A stretch of 24,633 nucleotides of DNA from Paracoccaceae bacterium (GTDB lineage: Bacteria; Pseudomonadota; Alphaproteobacteria; Rhodobacterales; Rhodobacteraceae), in the NCBI GenBank assembly GCA_007121115.1, contig SKMI01000258.1, positions 1 to 24,633 of the forward strand, read 5' to 3'. The position numbers and the translations under genes were made by a program. Shown piece by piece: positions 1 to 7,692 of the stretch. The notes beneath the pieces were generated by a model. It made no database searches, was not told the DNA's origin, and was given only the letters and a program-made list of their open reading frames with translations. Within the stretch, counting starts at the first letter, position 1; the number at the start of each line of letters is the position of its first letter.

Positions 1-440
1 AGCCCTGCGAGTCATCCCCGAAGAAGTGTCAGCCATTCTTGACCTGTCCCGTTTCCGTTGCACTGGTTCAGGGAGTGGCCGCACACAGGCAGTGAAGGAG
101 CGTCAGAGACGCCACGCCGCCTTACTTAGTGTCCGGAACCGCCTCCCCGCTGCTCTGCTTGTTATCGGTGTCCCATTCTATGACACAAGCCCGTGTGCCG
201 CCCAAACCCCGATTCGCGCATGCCGCTGGTGATCGGCAAGATTTTGCCAAAATTGCGTTTCGCTTCGGTTGGTGGCGCTTTTGCAACGCCGTTTCTGCCA
301 TCAAAGGATGAAAAACAGCCTAAGCGCGGTCGATTTCAAGGATAGCAGAGTTGTGAATGGACCGGTTCGGCGTATTTTTGCCAACCTCATCCGCATGATC
401 CGCGCCAGACGGATCGGCTGCCAGCGTTACGGGGGTATAC
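1..440. other. Non-coding leader region, no gene supported
   Basis: This stretch is visibly richer in A and T than the genes that follow. One forward frame is open from the left edge to 232, but its translation has no recognisable motif, is rich in Arg, Cys and Ser, and lacks the codon bias of the neighbouring genes, so I do not call it. Small inverted repeats are present: GCGTC-AGA-GACGC at 100-112 and GGCAA-GATT-TTGCC at 235-248. Neither is followed by a T tract. The region probably holds the upstream regulatory sequence of the L,D-transpeptidase gene and perhaps the trailing sequence of a gene beyond the left edge. Confidence 0.5.
351..378 (+). promoter_or_regulatory. Weak sigma-70-like promoter candidate for the L,D-transpeptidase
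   Basis: TTGTGA at 351-356 and TATTTT at 373-378 are separated by 16 bp. Each box matches 4 of 6 consensus bases. Transcription from here would start near 385 and give a leader of about 55 nt before the ATG at 441. This is a consensus match only and other promoters are possible. Confidence 0.25.
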
Positions 441-2051
441 ATGCAGTCTGCGTACAGGGTTTTTCACGTCACCATCGGTCGCCATGCGGTCGCGGTGCTG
501 GCGGCGCTTGCGCTGCTGTTTGCCGCCACTCTCGCCCAGGCGCAACAGTTCAGCGCCTTCAAGCAGGCGCTGGCCGAAGGCGTGGCGCAGGATCGCGGGC
601 TTTCGGCGTTTTACCGCGACCACGGATATCAGCCGCTCTGGACCGGTCCCGAGGACGCGGCGCGCCGCAGCGCGCTGATCACCGCCATCAGTCGCGCGGC
701 CGAACACGGCCTGCCGGTGGCGCGCTATGACCTGGACGGGCTGATCGCGGCCTTCGCCGCCGTCGAAAGCGAGCGCGACCGGGGCTTTCTGGAAGCAAAG
801 GTGACCGAAACCTTCCTGCGCTTCGCCCGTGACATGACCAGCGGCGTGCTGACCCCTTCGCGGATCGACCGCGATATCGTCCGCGACCTGCCGCGCCCGG
901 ACCCGCTGGAACTGCTCACCGATTTCGCCGCGTCCGAGCCGGTGTCCTTCATCCGCAACCTGGCGCCCCGCGCGCCGGAATACGCGCGGCTCTTCCGGGC
1001 GCGGCGCGATATCGAAGCGGCGATTGCCGAGGGCGGCTGGGGGCCGACGGTGCCCGAATCGGCGCTGCGTCCGGGTGATTCCGGGCCGAGTGTCGTGGCC
1101 CTGCGCAACCGGCTGATCGCCATGGGCTACATGCCGCGCACCGCCACCGCCAGCTATGACGCGGCGCTGCAATCGGCGGTGCAGAGGTTCCAGATCAACC
1201 ACGGGCTGGATGCCGACGGGGTGGCCGGTCCGGCAACGCTGCGCGCCATCAACGTCAGCCCCGAGGAACGGCTGCAATCGATCATCGTCGCCATGGAGCG
1301 CGAGCGCTGGCTGAACATCGAGCGCGGCGACCGGCACATCTGGGTGAACCTGGCCGATTTCTCCTCGCGGATCGTGGATTTCGACGAGATCACCTTCGAG
1401 ACCGTGTCCATCATCGGCGCACGCAACAGCGAACAGCGCACGCCCGAGTTCTCCGAGGCCATGACTTATCTGGAGATCAACCCCGACTGGACGCTTCCGC
1501 GCTCGATCATCGCGCGCAGCTACTGGGGCGCGCTCTCGTCGGGCGGGGCGCAGTATCTGCAAATCATCGACGCGCAGGGCCGGGTGGTGCCGCGCAGCGC
1601 CATCGATTTCAGTCGCTGGACCCCGCGCAACTTCCCCTACAACGTCCGCCAGCCTCCGGGGCCGTCGAATCCGCTGGGCACGGTGAAGTTCATGTTCCCC
1701 AACCCGCATGCGATCTATCTGCATGACACGCCCGCGCGGTCGCTTTTCAACACGCAGGTGCTGACCCATTCTTCGGGTTGCATCCGGCTGAACGACCCTG
1801 AAGAGTTTGCCTACGAGTTGCTCTCGCGTCAGACGGACGATCCGCAAGGGTTGTTCCACCGCACCCGCAACTCCGGGCAACAGACGCGGCTCTATCTGGA
1901 AACGCCGGTGCCCACGCATCTGGTCTATCGCACGGCGTTCACCGATGCGCGCGGGGCGCTGAACTTCCGCCCGGATGTCTATGGCCGTGACGCCGCGATC
2001 TTCCGCGCCTTGCAGAATGCCGGGGTGGAAATACCGGGGATTCGCAGCTAA
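441..2051 (+). CDS. Murein L,D-transpeptidase, YcbB/LdtD family
   Basis: The enzyme forms 3-3 cross-links in peptidoglycan by L,D-transpeptidation in the periplasm. The 536-residue protein starts with a basic stretch and a hydrophobic segment (about 16-33) ending in AQAQ, which reads as a signal peptide or N-terminal anchor. Residues about 36-200 match the scaffold region of YcbB-type enzymes. Residues about 208-270 are a peptidoglycan-binding domain 1 (RPGDSGPSV, then DADGVAGPATLRAI). The YkuD catalytic domain spans about 298-490, with His428 and the motif HSSGCIRLND at 443-452, making Cys447 the nucleophile. Length and domain order fit the family. GGGGG lies 5 nt before the ATG. The next gene is lpxD, 66 bp downstream, so an envelope role fits the context. 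Family assignment is firm; the choice between Ldt paralogues is not. Confidence 0.93.
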   Translation: MQSAYRVFHVTIGRHAVAVLAALALLFAATLAQAQQFSAFKQALAEGVAQDRGLSAFYRDHGYQPLWTGPEDAARRSALITAISRAAEHGLPVARYDLDGLIAAFAAVESERDRGFLEAKVTETFLRFARDMTSGVLTPSRIDRDIVRDLPRPDPLELLTDFAASEPVSFIRNLAPRAPEYARLFRARRDIEAAIAEGGWGPTVPESALRPGDSGPSVVALRNRLIAMGYMPRTATASYDAALQSAVQRFQINHGLDADGVAGPATLRAINVSPEERLQSIIVAMERERWLNIERGDRHIWVNLADFSSRIVDFDEITFETVSIIGARNSEQRTPEFSEAMTYLEINPDWTLPRSIIARSYWGALSSGGAQYLQIIDAQGRVVPRSAIDFSRWTPRNFPYNVRQPPGPSNPLGTVKFMFPNPHAIYLHDTPARSLFNTQVLTHSSGCIRLNDPEEFAYELLSRQTDDPQGLFHRTRNSGQQTRLYLETPVPTHLVYRTAFTDARGALNFRPDVYGRDAAIFRALQNAGVEIPGIRS

Positions 2052-2068
2052 GCGGGGTTTCGCAGACC

Positions 2069-2085
2069 GCGCCCGCTGCGGGCGC
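2069..2085 (+). other. Intergenic stem-loop between the transpeptidase gene and lpxD
   Basis: GCGCCCG and CGGGCGC form a perfect 7-bp GC stem with a CTG loop, centred in the 66-bp gap. No T tract follows, so it is not a canonical intrinsic terminator. It could act as an mRNA 3'-end stabiliser, a Rho-assisted stop or an attenuator. Only the inverted repeat is seen directly. Confidence 0.4.
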
Positions 2086-2117
2086 GCACCCGGATCCGAG
2101 CCGAACCCGAGGCGGAC

Positions 2118-3224
2118 ATGCGCTATCGAATCGACGCCATCGCGCGCGCCCTGGGCGTGCGGTTCGAAGGGGATGGCGGGCTGGAATTCACCCATGCCGC
2201 CGAGCCCGCGCAGGCCGGGCCGCAGGCGCTGGCCATTGCTTCGGACCCGAAGTACGCTGGAGGGCTGGCGCAGGGCGCCGCGCGGGCAGCACTGCTGTGG
2301 GAAGGCGCCGATTGGCAGGTGCTGGGGCTGGAGGCCGCCATCTTCGCCCCGCGCCCGCGCTATGCGCTGGCCGGGCTGACGGCAGCGATGGACCCCGGAC
2401 CGGCGATTGCGCCGGGGGTGCACCCTTCGGCAGTGATCGACCCCGAGGCCACGGTGGGGAAGGGCGCCGCCATCGGCCCCTTTGTCTGGATCGGCCCCGG
2501 CGCGCAGATCGGTGCACGGGCGCGGATCGCCGCGCATGTCTCCATCGCCGAAGGCGCGCGCATCGGCGATGACGCGCTGATCCATACGGGCGTGCGCATC
2601 GGCGCGCGGGTCCGCATCGGAGACCGCTTCATCGCCCAGCCCGGCGCGGTGATTGGCGCCGACGGGTTTTCCTTTGTCACGCCCGAGAAATCGGCCGTGG
2701 AAGCGGTGCGCGAAACCCTCGGCGACCGGGGCGAGACGGCAGGCCAGTCCTGGACCCGCATTCACAGTCTGGGCGCCGTGACCCTGGGCGACGATGTGGA
2801 GATCGGCGCCAATTCCACCATCGACCGCGGCACCATCCGCGACACCGAAATCGGCTCGGGCACGCGGATCGACAATCTGGTGCAGGTGGGCCACAACGCG
2901 CAGATCGGCCGCGATTGCCTGATCTGCGGGCAGGCCGGCGTCGCGGGCTCGGCCCGGATCGGCGACCGGGTGGTGCTGGGCGGGCGCACGGCCGTGAGTG
3001 ACCATGTCACCGTGGGCGACGATGTGGTGACAGGGGGCGGCACCGGCGTGCTGTCCGACGTGCCCGCCGGGCGGGTGATGTTCGGCACCCCGGCCACGAA
3101 AATGGAAACCCAGATCGAGATCTACAAGGCACTCCGCCGCCTGCCACGGCTGGTGAATCAGGTTGCCGCGCTTCGCAAAACTGTTACAAACCGCAACGAC
3201 AAGGGCGGGAGCCGTAACGACTAG
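2118..3224 (+). CDS. lpxD: UDP-3-O-(3-hydroxyacyl)glucosamine N-acyltransferase LpxD
   Basis: LpxD transfers a 3-hydroxyacyl (or related) chain from ACP to the 2-amino group of UDP-3-O-acylglucosamine in lipid A synthesis. The 368-residue protein has an N-terminal uridine-binding domain (about 1-95). A left-handed beta-helix follows, made of repeated hexapeptides of the IGDDAxI/IGARVRIG type (about 100-325), with a C-terminal helical tail (about 330-368) that in this family contacts ACP. The catalytic His of the family is His259 in QVGHN. A loop of about 25 residues (187-212) interrupts the helix, as in other LpxD proteins. It is a little longer than the E. coli enzyme. The ATG follows a GAGG. 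Unusually, lpxD is followed not by fabZ-lpxA but, 12 bp on, by an ACP gene and a ketosynthase gene, suggesting a dedicated acyl-donor supply. Confidence 0.95.
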   Translation: MRYRIDAIARALGVRFEGDGGLEFTHAAEPAQAGPQALAIASDPKYAGGLAQGAARAALLWEGADWQVLGLEAAIFAPRPRYALAGLTAAMDPGPAIAPGVHPSAVIDPEATVGKGAAIGPFVWIGPGAQIGARARIAAHVSIAEGARIGDDALIHTGVRIGARVRIGDRFIAQPGAVIGADGFSFVTPEKSAVEAVRETLGDRGETAGQSWTRIHSLGAVTLGDDVEIGANSTIDRGTIRDTEIGSGTRIDNLVQVGHNAQIGRDCLICGQAGVAGSARIGDRVVLGGRTAVSDHVTVGDDVVTGGGTGVLSDVPAGRVMFGTPATKMETQIEIYKALRRLPRLVNQVAALRKTVTNRNDKGGSRND

Positions 3225-3236
3225 GAGCCTTGCCCG

Positions 3237-3524
3237 ATGGAACAGGACGTGATGACGCAAGACCCCGCCATCGCCGCAAAGGTGATCGAGATCATTGCCG
3301 AACAGGCCATGCGCGCGCCCTCGGAGGTCACGGCCGAGGACCGGCTGGAGGATCTGGGCATCGACAGCCTGGGCGTGGTCGAATGCATCTTCCAGATCGA
3401 GGAAAACTTCGACGTGCAGGTGCCTTTCAACGCCAACAATCCCGAGGAAAGCACCTTCGACATCTCGACCGTTGGATCGGTGATTGCCGAGGTCGAGAAA
3501 CTGGTCGCCGAGCGTCGCGCGTGA
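3237..3524 (+). CDS. Accessory acyl carrier protein (AcpXL-like)
   Basis: The 95-residue acidic protein carries the phosphopantetheine site GIDSL, with Ser44 as the modified residue. The usual ACP helix pattern is visible: helix 1 about 9-24, recognition helix after Ser44, and EENFDVQVP at about 56-64. A C-terminal extension beyond the FDISTVGSV segment makes it longer than housekeeping AcpP (about 77-80 aa). It resembles the specialised ACPs of alphaproteobacteria, such as rhizobial AcpXL, which carry lipid A acyl chains. It lies 12 bp after lpxD, with AGGAG overlapping the lpxD stop, and 17 bp before a beta-ketoacyl-ACP synthase gene. I infer that it hands acyl chains from that synthase to LpxD or to a late lipid A acyltransferase. 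The chain it carries cannot be read from sequence. Confidence 0.85.
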   Translation: MEQDVMTQDPAIAAKVIEIIAEQAMRAPSEVTAEDRLEDLGIDSLGVVECIFQIEENFDVQVPFNANNPEESTFDISTVGSVIAEVEKLVAERRA

Positions 3525-3541
3525 GGCGCGGGTGAGGGGGC

Positions 3542-4756
3542 ATGAGGAAGGTCGTCATCACCGGCGCGGGCACCGTCAATCCGCTGGGCCATGATGTCCC
3601 GTCGACCCTGACTGCCATGCGCGAAGGGCGCTGCGCCATCGCTGCGCTGGAAGGGTTGAAGGATCAGGAACGTCTGGATGTGCAGATCGGCGCGCAGGTC
3701 CGCGGGTTCGACCCGGGCGCGCATCTGGACCGTCAGCGCCTCCCCCTTCTGGATCGGTTCGCGCAATTCGCGCTGGTCGCCGCGCGCGAGGCCGTGGCGC
3801 AGGCGAGGGTTACCTTTGACGGGGAAGCGGGCGCGCGCGCAGGCGTGGTCATGGGCACCGCCGGGGGCGGCAACACCACCGTCGATGACAATTACCGCAG
3901 CGTCTTTGCCGAAGGGAAGAACCGCGTGCACCCGTTCGTGGTGCCCCGGCTGATGCACAATGCCGCCGCCTCGCATCTGTCGATGGAGTTCGGCTTGCGC
4001 GGGCCGGGGCTGGCGGTCAGCACCGCCTGCGCCTCGTCCAACCACGCCATGGGGCTGGCGCTGCAACTGATCCGTGGCGGGGCCGCGGATGTGATCCTGA
4101 CCGGCGGGTCCGAGGCGATGCTGAGCTTCGGCGGGCTCAAGGCCTGGGAGGGGCTGCGGGTCATGTCCCGCGACGGCTGCCGGCCCTTCGCGGCCTCGCG
4201 CAACGGGCTGGTGATGGGCGAGGGCGGCGCGGTCTTCGTCTTCGAGGCGCTGGAGAACGCGCGCGCACGCGGTGTCGAGCCGCTGGCCGAGGTGGCGGGC
4301 TTCGGCATGAGCGCGGACGCGGGCGAGATCGTCGCCCCGACGCTGGACGGCCCGGTGCGGGCCATGCGGCTGGCGCTGGCCGATGCCGGGATCGATGCGG
4401 CGGAGGTGGGCTACGTCAACGCCCACGGCACCGGCACCCGCGCCAACGACCGGACCGAGGCGCAGGCGCTGCACGCGGTGCTGGGGGAAGGCGCGGATCG
4501 CGTGCCCATGTCATCGACGAAATCCATGCACGGGCATCTGATCGGCGGCACCGGCGCGGTGGAACTGCTGGCCTGCCTGATGGCCCTGCGCGAGGGCGTG
4601 CTGGCGCCCACGGTGAGTTTCGACGCGCCCGACCCCGACTGCCCCGTCGACGCGGTGCCGAATGCCGCGCGGGACGGGGTGGAGGTGCGCGCGGTGCTGT
4701 CCAACGCCTTCGCCTTTGGCGGGCTGAACGCGGTGCTGGCCCTGCGGCGGCTCTGA
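3542..4756 (+). CDS. Beta-ketoacyl-ACP synthase (FabF/KAS II-like)
   Basis: The enzyme condenses malonyl-ACP with an acyl chain to give 3-oxoacyl-ACP. The 404-residue protein shows the thiolase-fold features of KAS I/II. The nucleophile is Cys163 in VSTACASSNHA. His295 lies in NAHGTGT, Lys327 in STKS, and His332 in HGHLIGGTG. The glycine-rich C-terminal NAFAFGGLNA motif is also present. All catalytic residues are intact, so it should be a working condensing enzyme and not a chain-length factor. It follows the accessory ACP gene by 17 bp and is probably co-transcribed with it and lpxD. The context suggests a second, lipid A-directed ketosynthase, not the housekeeping FabF. A repeat element begins 15 bp after the stop and may mark the end of this unit. 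Confidence 0.88.
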   Translation: MRKVVITGAGTVNPLGHDVPSTLTAMREGRCAIAALEGLKDQERLDVQIGAQVRGFDPGAHLDRQRLPLLDRFAQFALVAAREAVAQARVTFDGEAGARAGVVMGTAGGGNTTVDDNYRSVFAEGKNRVHPFVVPRLMHNAAASHLSMEFGLRGPGLAVSTACASSNHAMGLALQLIRGGAADVILTGGSEAMLSFGGLKAWEGLRVMSRDGCRPFAASRNGLVMGEGGAVFVFEALENARARGVEPLAEVAGFGMSADAGEIVAPTLDGPVRAMRLALADAGIDAAEVGYVNAHGTGTRANDRTEAQALHAVLGEGADRVPMSSTKSMHGHLIGGTGAVELLACLMALREGVLAPTVSFDAPDPDCPVDAVPNAARDGVEVRAVLSNAFAFGGLNAVLALRRL

Positions 4757-4771
4757 TTTGCGGCCGGGGCA

Positions 4772-4841
4772 GGGGGGGCGCTGCCCCCCGTCACGCCTGC
4801 GGCGCGACTCCCCCCGGGGTATTTCCGGCAAGATGAAGGGG
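4772..4841 (+). repeat. Structured intergenic repeat, copy A
   Basis: The first of three related elements. Hairpin 1 pairs GGGGGGC (4773-4779) with GCCCCCC (4783-4789) around a GCT triloop. Hairpin 2 runs from GTC (4790) to GAC (4808), with CGCC/GGCG inside, a TGC loop and one A-C mismatch. The conserved tail follows: a C run, GGGGTATTT, then CCGGCAAGATGAAG, ending near 4841. The element lies between the ketosynthase gene and the photolyase gene, both on the plus strand. Copies B (17728) and C (22790) have the same order and orientation. Confidence 0.8.
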
Positions 4842-4924
4842 ACGGGTTGTTTCGGTGGGGGCGGCGGGGTAAAGCGTGAACATGCGCGGGTTGATCCGGC
4901 GCATGTCTGCGATAGCTTCCGGTG

Positions 4925-6436
4925 ATGACAGCTCCGATCCTACTGTGGTTCAAGCGCGATCTGCGGGTGCAGGATCACCCGGCCCTGGCGCATGCGGCGG
5001 CGCTGGGGCCGTTGTTGCCGCTCTTCGTGGTGGAGCCGGAGTATTGGGAATTACCCGATGTCTCGGGGCGGCAATGGGCGTTTCTGGCCGAAACCCTGAC
5101 CGCGCTTCAAGCCGAGCTGGCCGCGTTGGGTCAGCCGCTGGTGGTGCGGCAGGGCGAGGCGGTGGCGGTGCTGGAACGGATGCGGCGGCGGTTCGGGATC
5201 ACGCGCATGGTCTCGCACGAGGAGACCGGGAACGGCTGGACTTATGCCCGCGACCGCCTGGTGGCGGCCTGGGCGCGGGCGCAGGGGGTACGGTGGGAGG
5301 AGGTGCCGCAATGCGGGGTGGTGCGGCGGCTGCCGTCGCGCGATGGCTGGCAGGGACGGCGCGACAGGTTCATGGCGGCGGCGCAGGTGGCGACGCCTGA
5401 AGCGCTCGCGCCGCTGGAGATTGCGCCGGGGGCCGTGCCGGCGGTGCCGGGGCCGGGGCTGGCGCCTGATCCCTGCCCGCACCGCCAGCGCGGCGGGCGG
5501 GCCGAAGCACTGGCGCTGATGGAGAGCTTCCTGACCGAGCGCGGGGCCGGATATCGTCGGGCGATGTCCTCGCCGCTCGGGGGCGAGCGGGCGTGTTCGC
5601 GGCTTTCGCCGCATCTGGCGCTGGGGGCGGTTTCGGTGCGCGAGGTGGAGCAGGCGACAGCTGCGCGGCGGGTGGAGGCGCGGGGCGCGGGCGGTGGCTT
5701 GGGGGCGTCGCTGACCAGTTTCGACAAGCGCCTCGCCTGGCGTGACCACTTCATTCAGAAGCTGGAGGATGAGCCCGCGCTGGAGAGCCGCTGCCTGCAC
5801 CCGGCGACCGAAGGGTTGCGCCCGCGCGACCCCGATACCGTGCTTCTGGCGGCCTGGGCGGCGGGCGAGACGGGGTTGCCGTTCGTCGATGCCTGCATGC
5901 GCTATCTGCGCGCCACGGGCTGGTTGAATTTTCGCATGCGGGCGATGCTGGTCTCGGTGGCGACCTATCACCTGTGGCTGGACTGGCGACCGGTGGGGAT
6001 GCATCTGGCGCGACGCTTCACCGATTATGAGCCGGGCATCCACTGGAGCCAGTGCCAGATGCAGGCAGGCACGACGGGCATCAACACCATGCGGGTCTAC
6101 AACCCGGTCAAGCAGGGGCTGGACCAGGACCCGGACGGGCGCTTCATCCGCCGCTGGGTGCCGGAACTGGCACCGGTGCCCGATGCGTTCCTGCACCGGC
6201 CCTGGGCTTGGCCCGAGGCGCGGCGCCGCCTGGCGGAGCGTTACCCGGCGCCGGTGGTCGACCCGGAAACCGCCGCGCGGGCGGCGCGGCAGGCCATGGG
6301 CGCGTTGCGCAAACACCCCGGTTTCGCCGACCACGCCGCCGAGGTGGCGCAGAAACACGCCAGCCGCAAGCGCGTGCCCGAACGCAACCGGCGCCGTGCG
6401 GCAGCCAACCCGGCGCAACTGCGCTTCGATCTGTGA
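4925..6436 (+). CDS. Photolyase/cryptochrome-family flavoprotein
   Basis: A 503-residue member of the blue-light photolyase/cryptochrome superfamily. The N-terminal Rossmann-like antenna domain starts with LLWFKRDLRVQDHP. The FAD-binding helical domain spans about 200-440, with the signatures SRLSPHLALGAVS, FVDACMRYLRATGWLNFRMR and RVYNPVKQGLDQDP then FIRRWVPEL. Such enzymes use light to split UV-induced pyrimidine dimers or act as sensors. The motif usually read as GGWQWAASTG in E. coli PhrB is replaced by PGIHWSQCQMQAGTTG (370-385). By eye, the partners of PhrB Trp382 and Trp306 are not Trp, while the Trp359 position (Trp354, LDW) is kept. This fits a divergent subgroup and not classical class I PhrB. 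The four C-terminal Cys of the FeS-containing CryB/PhrB-like group are not seen. An in-frame GTG at 4922 is an alternative start; there is no strong ribosome-binding site. DNA repair is likely but not proven. Confidence 0.85.
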   Translation: MTAPILLWFKRDLRVQDHPALAHAAALGPLLPLFVVEPEYWELPDVSGRQWAFLAETLTALQAELAALGQPLVVRQGEAVAVLERMRRRFGITRMVSHEETGNGWTYARDRLVAAWARAQGVRWEEVPQCGVVRRLPSRDGWQGRRDRFMAAAQVATPEALAPLEIAPGAVPAVPGPGLAPDPCPHRQRGGRAEALALMESFLTERGAGYRRAMSSPLGGERACSRLSPHLALGAVSVREVEQATAARRVEARGAGGGLGASLTSFDKRLAWRDHFIQKLEDEPALESRCLHPATEGLRPRDPDTVLLAAWAAGETGLPFVDACMRYLRATGWLNFRMRAMLVSVATYHLWLDWRPVGMHLARRFTDYEPGIHWSQCQMQAGTTGINTMRVYNPVKQGLDQDPDGRFIRRWVPELAPVPDAFLHRPWAWPEARRRLAERYPAPVVDPETAARAARQAMGALRKHPGFADHAAEVAQKHASRKRVPERNRRRAAANPAQLRFDL

Positions 6437-6700
6437 GATGTGATCCGAAGGGTCATCCATGCTGGCGTAGACCAGCCGGAAGGCGCGCGTCGCTCATCGC
6501 GGCCGGTGGCGATTTGCAAGCGGTGCGGCGTGATCCCGCCCATGCAGCGTGCGCTAAATGCCCGCTCGGGTGTTATCCTCAGCCGTCCGGGGAGCTTGGG
6601 CGCATCAGGCGCACAGGGTGCCGCGCTGCCTGGGTTCGGTGCATCCCCTGATCCGGTCAGCATCCGTGCGCATCCTTCCACAGACACACGCTGGTCGTGG
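6437..6700. other. Convergent intergenic gap between the photolyase gene and the CinA-domain gene
   Basis: These 264 bp separate the ends of two convergent genes. Both strands contain open frames, but the readable stretches change frame and have no recognisable domain. No GC hairpin with a T tract is visible. The minus-strand reading near 6440-6540 has short peptide-like stretches that might be remnants of a decayed gene, but I cannot support that. Confidence 0.3.
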
Positions 6701-7198
6701 TCAGCGTTCGGTCTGTGGGGCCAGGGTGTCCAGCAGCATCGCAAGGGCATGGTCGCGGGCGGCGGCGCGGACCTGCGCGCGGCCGAGGGCGCCGAACTCC
6801 ACGGTTTCAGCGCGGGCGGGGTGGTCGGCGGTGGCGATGGCGAAGCAGACGCGGCCCTCGGGCTTGTGCTCGGACCCGCCGGGACCGGCGATGCCGGTGA
6901 TGGCGACGGCAAGCTGCGCGGCGCTGCGCGCCAGCGCGCCGCTGGCCATTTCGCGGGCCACGGCTTCGGACACGGCGCCGTGCGTGGCGAGGGTTTCGGG
7001 CGCGACGCCCAGCATCTGCGTCTTCGCGTCATTGGAATAGGTGACGAAGCCGCGCTCCACCACCGCCGAGGACCCGGCGATATCGGTCAGCGCGGCGGCG
7101 ACCATGCCGCCGGTGCAGCTTTCGGCGGTGACGATCATGACGCCGCGCGCCTTGGCGGCCTCCAGCACCCGCGCGGCGAGGGGGGTATCCGCGCTCAT
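6701..7198 (-). CDS. pncC: Nicotinamide-nucleotide amidase, stand-alone CinA C-terminal domain
   Basis: The 165-residue protein is the CinA C-terminal (PncC) domain without the N-terminal MoCF-like domain. PncC deamidates nicotinamide mononucleotide to nicotinate mononucleotide in pyridine nucleotide salvage. Signature segments are TAESCTGG (24-31), with the catalytic Ser of the family, GFVTYSNDAK (50-59), GAVSEAVA (74-81) and TGIAGPGG (101-108). The length is typical of single-domain members. Its ATG overlaps the pgpA stop by 4 bp, so it is translationally coupled as the third gene of ispDF-pgpA-pncC. The metabolic link to its neighbours is not obvious; the co-location probably reflects operon conservation within the clade. 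Confidence 0.9.
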   Translation of the reverse strand: MSADTPLAARVLEAAKARGVMIVTAESCTGGMVAAALTDIAGSSAVVERGFVTYSNDAKTQMLGVAPETLATHGAVSEAVAREMASGALARSAAQLAVAITGIAGPGGSEHKPEGRVCFAIATADHPARAETVEFGALGRAQVRAAARDHALAMLLDTLAPQTER

Positions 7199-7692
7199 GC
7201 CATGAACACCCCGTGCGCCAGCGCCGCGCCCGCGACCACCACGATGGCGGCGAAGGCCCCGGCGATCAGGTCATCCAGCATGACCCCGGCCGGGCTGTGC
7301 AGCCGGTCGGCCCAGCCGACAGGGCCGGGTTTGAGGATGTCGAAGGCGCGGAAGGCCAGGAAGGCGACCACCCAGCCGGGCCAGAGCGCGGTGACCGGCA
7401 CGCCCTGTAACATGGCGCCGAGAGAGACCGGCCAGAGCGCCAGCCACATGCCCGCGACCTCGTCGATGACGATCTCGGAAGGGTCGGGGTCGTCGGTGCC
7501 GCGGGTCTCGATCACCGTCACCCACCAGCCGAGGACCGCGACCGCCACCGTGGCCACGGCCAGCAGCGCGAAGCCGCCCGCGACATGCAGCGCCCAGGCC
7601 ACCGGCAGCGCGGCCAGGGTGCCCCAGGTGCCGGGGGCGGGGCGCAGGAGGCCCGCGCCGAAGAAGGTCGCCAGAAGCCGCGACCAGGTCAT
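7195..7692 (-). CDS. pgpA: Phosphatidylglycerophosphatase A
   Basis: PgpA removes the phosphate from phosphatidylglycerol phosphate to give phosphatidylglycerol in the inner membrane. The 165-residue protein begins MTWSRLLATFFGAG and contains the family signatures PGTWGTLAALP (20-30), IVIDEVAGMW (74-83), FRAFDILKPGP (114-124) and GVMLDDLIAG (136-145). The Asp/Glu residues of these motifs are expected metal and phosphate ligands. Hydrophobic segments at about 28-62, 82-118 and 143-164 fit a small integral membrane protein. The reading frame is open further upstream, but the ATG at 7692 overlaps the ispDF stop by 4 bp and starts the conserved sequence, so I chose it. Its own stop overlaps the next start in the same way. 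Confidence 0.93.
   Translation of the reverse strand: MTWSRLLATFFGAGLLRPAPGTWGTLAALPVAWALHVAGGFALLAVATVAVAVLGWWVTVIETRGTDDPDPSEIVIDEVAGMWLALWPVSLGAMLQGVPVTALWPGWVVAFLAFRAFDILKPGPVGWADRLHSPAGVMLDDLIAGAFAAIVVVAGAALAHGVFMA

Noticed and set aside
26..232. Open plus-strand frame entering from the left edge
   Set aside because: No motif, atypical composition and no codon bias; an open frame of 70 codons is expected by chance at this GC content.
2069..2085. Intrinsic terminator after the transpeptidase gene
   Set aside because: The stem is strong but no T tract follows, so it is listed only as a stem-loop.
387..3260. Very long minus-strand open frame (957 codons) opposite the transpeptidase and lpxD genes
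   Set aside because: It is the antisense of two genes with clear motifs. The translation is dominated by His, Arg, Gly and Ala with no domain, as expected for the complement of GC-rich codons.
4833..4925. 30-codon frame from the ATG in the tail of repeat copy A, ending in TGATG at the photolyase start
   Set aside because: The stop-start overlap is suggestive of coupling, but the peptide is mostly glycine and the corresponding frames after copies B and C differ in length and do not end at the next start.
5051..6460. Minus-strand frame of 469 codons opposite the photolyase gene
   Set aside because: Low-complexity Arg/His/Pro/Gln translation; the plus strand encodes a complete recognisable protein.
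6440..6560. Remnant of a decayed gene in the photolyase/pncC gap
   Set aside because: Peptide-like stretches occur in different frames on the minus strand, but none could be tied to a family without a database search.
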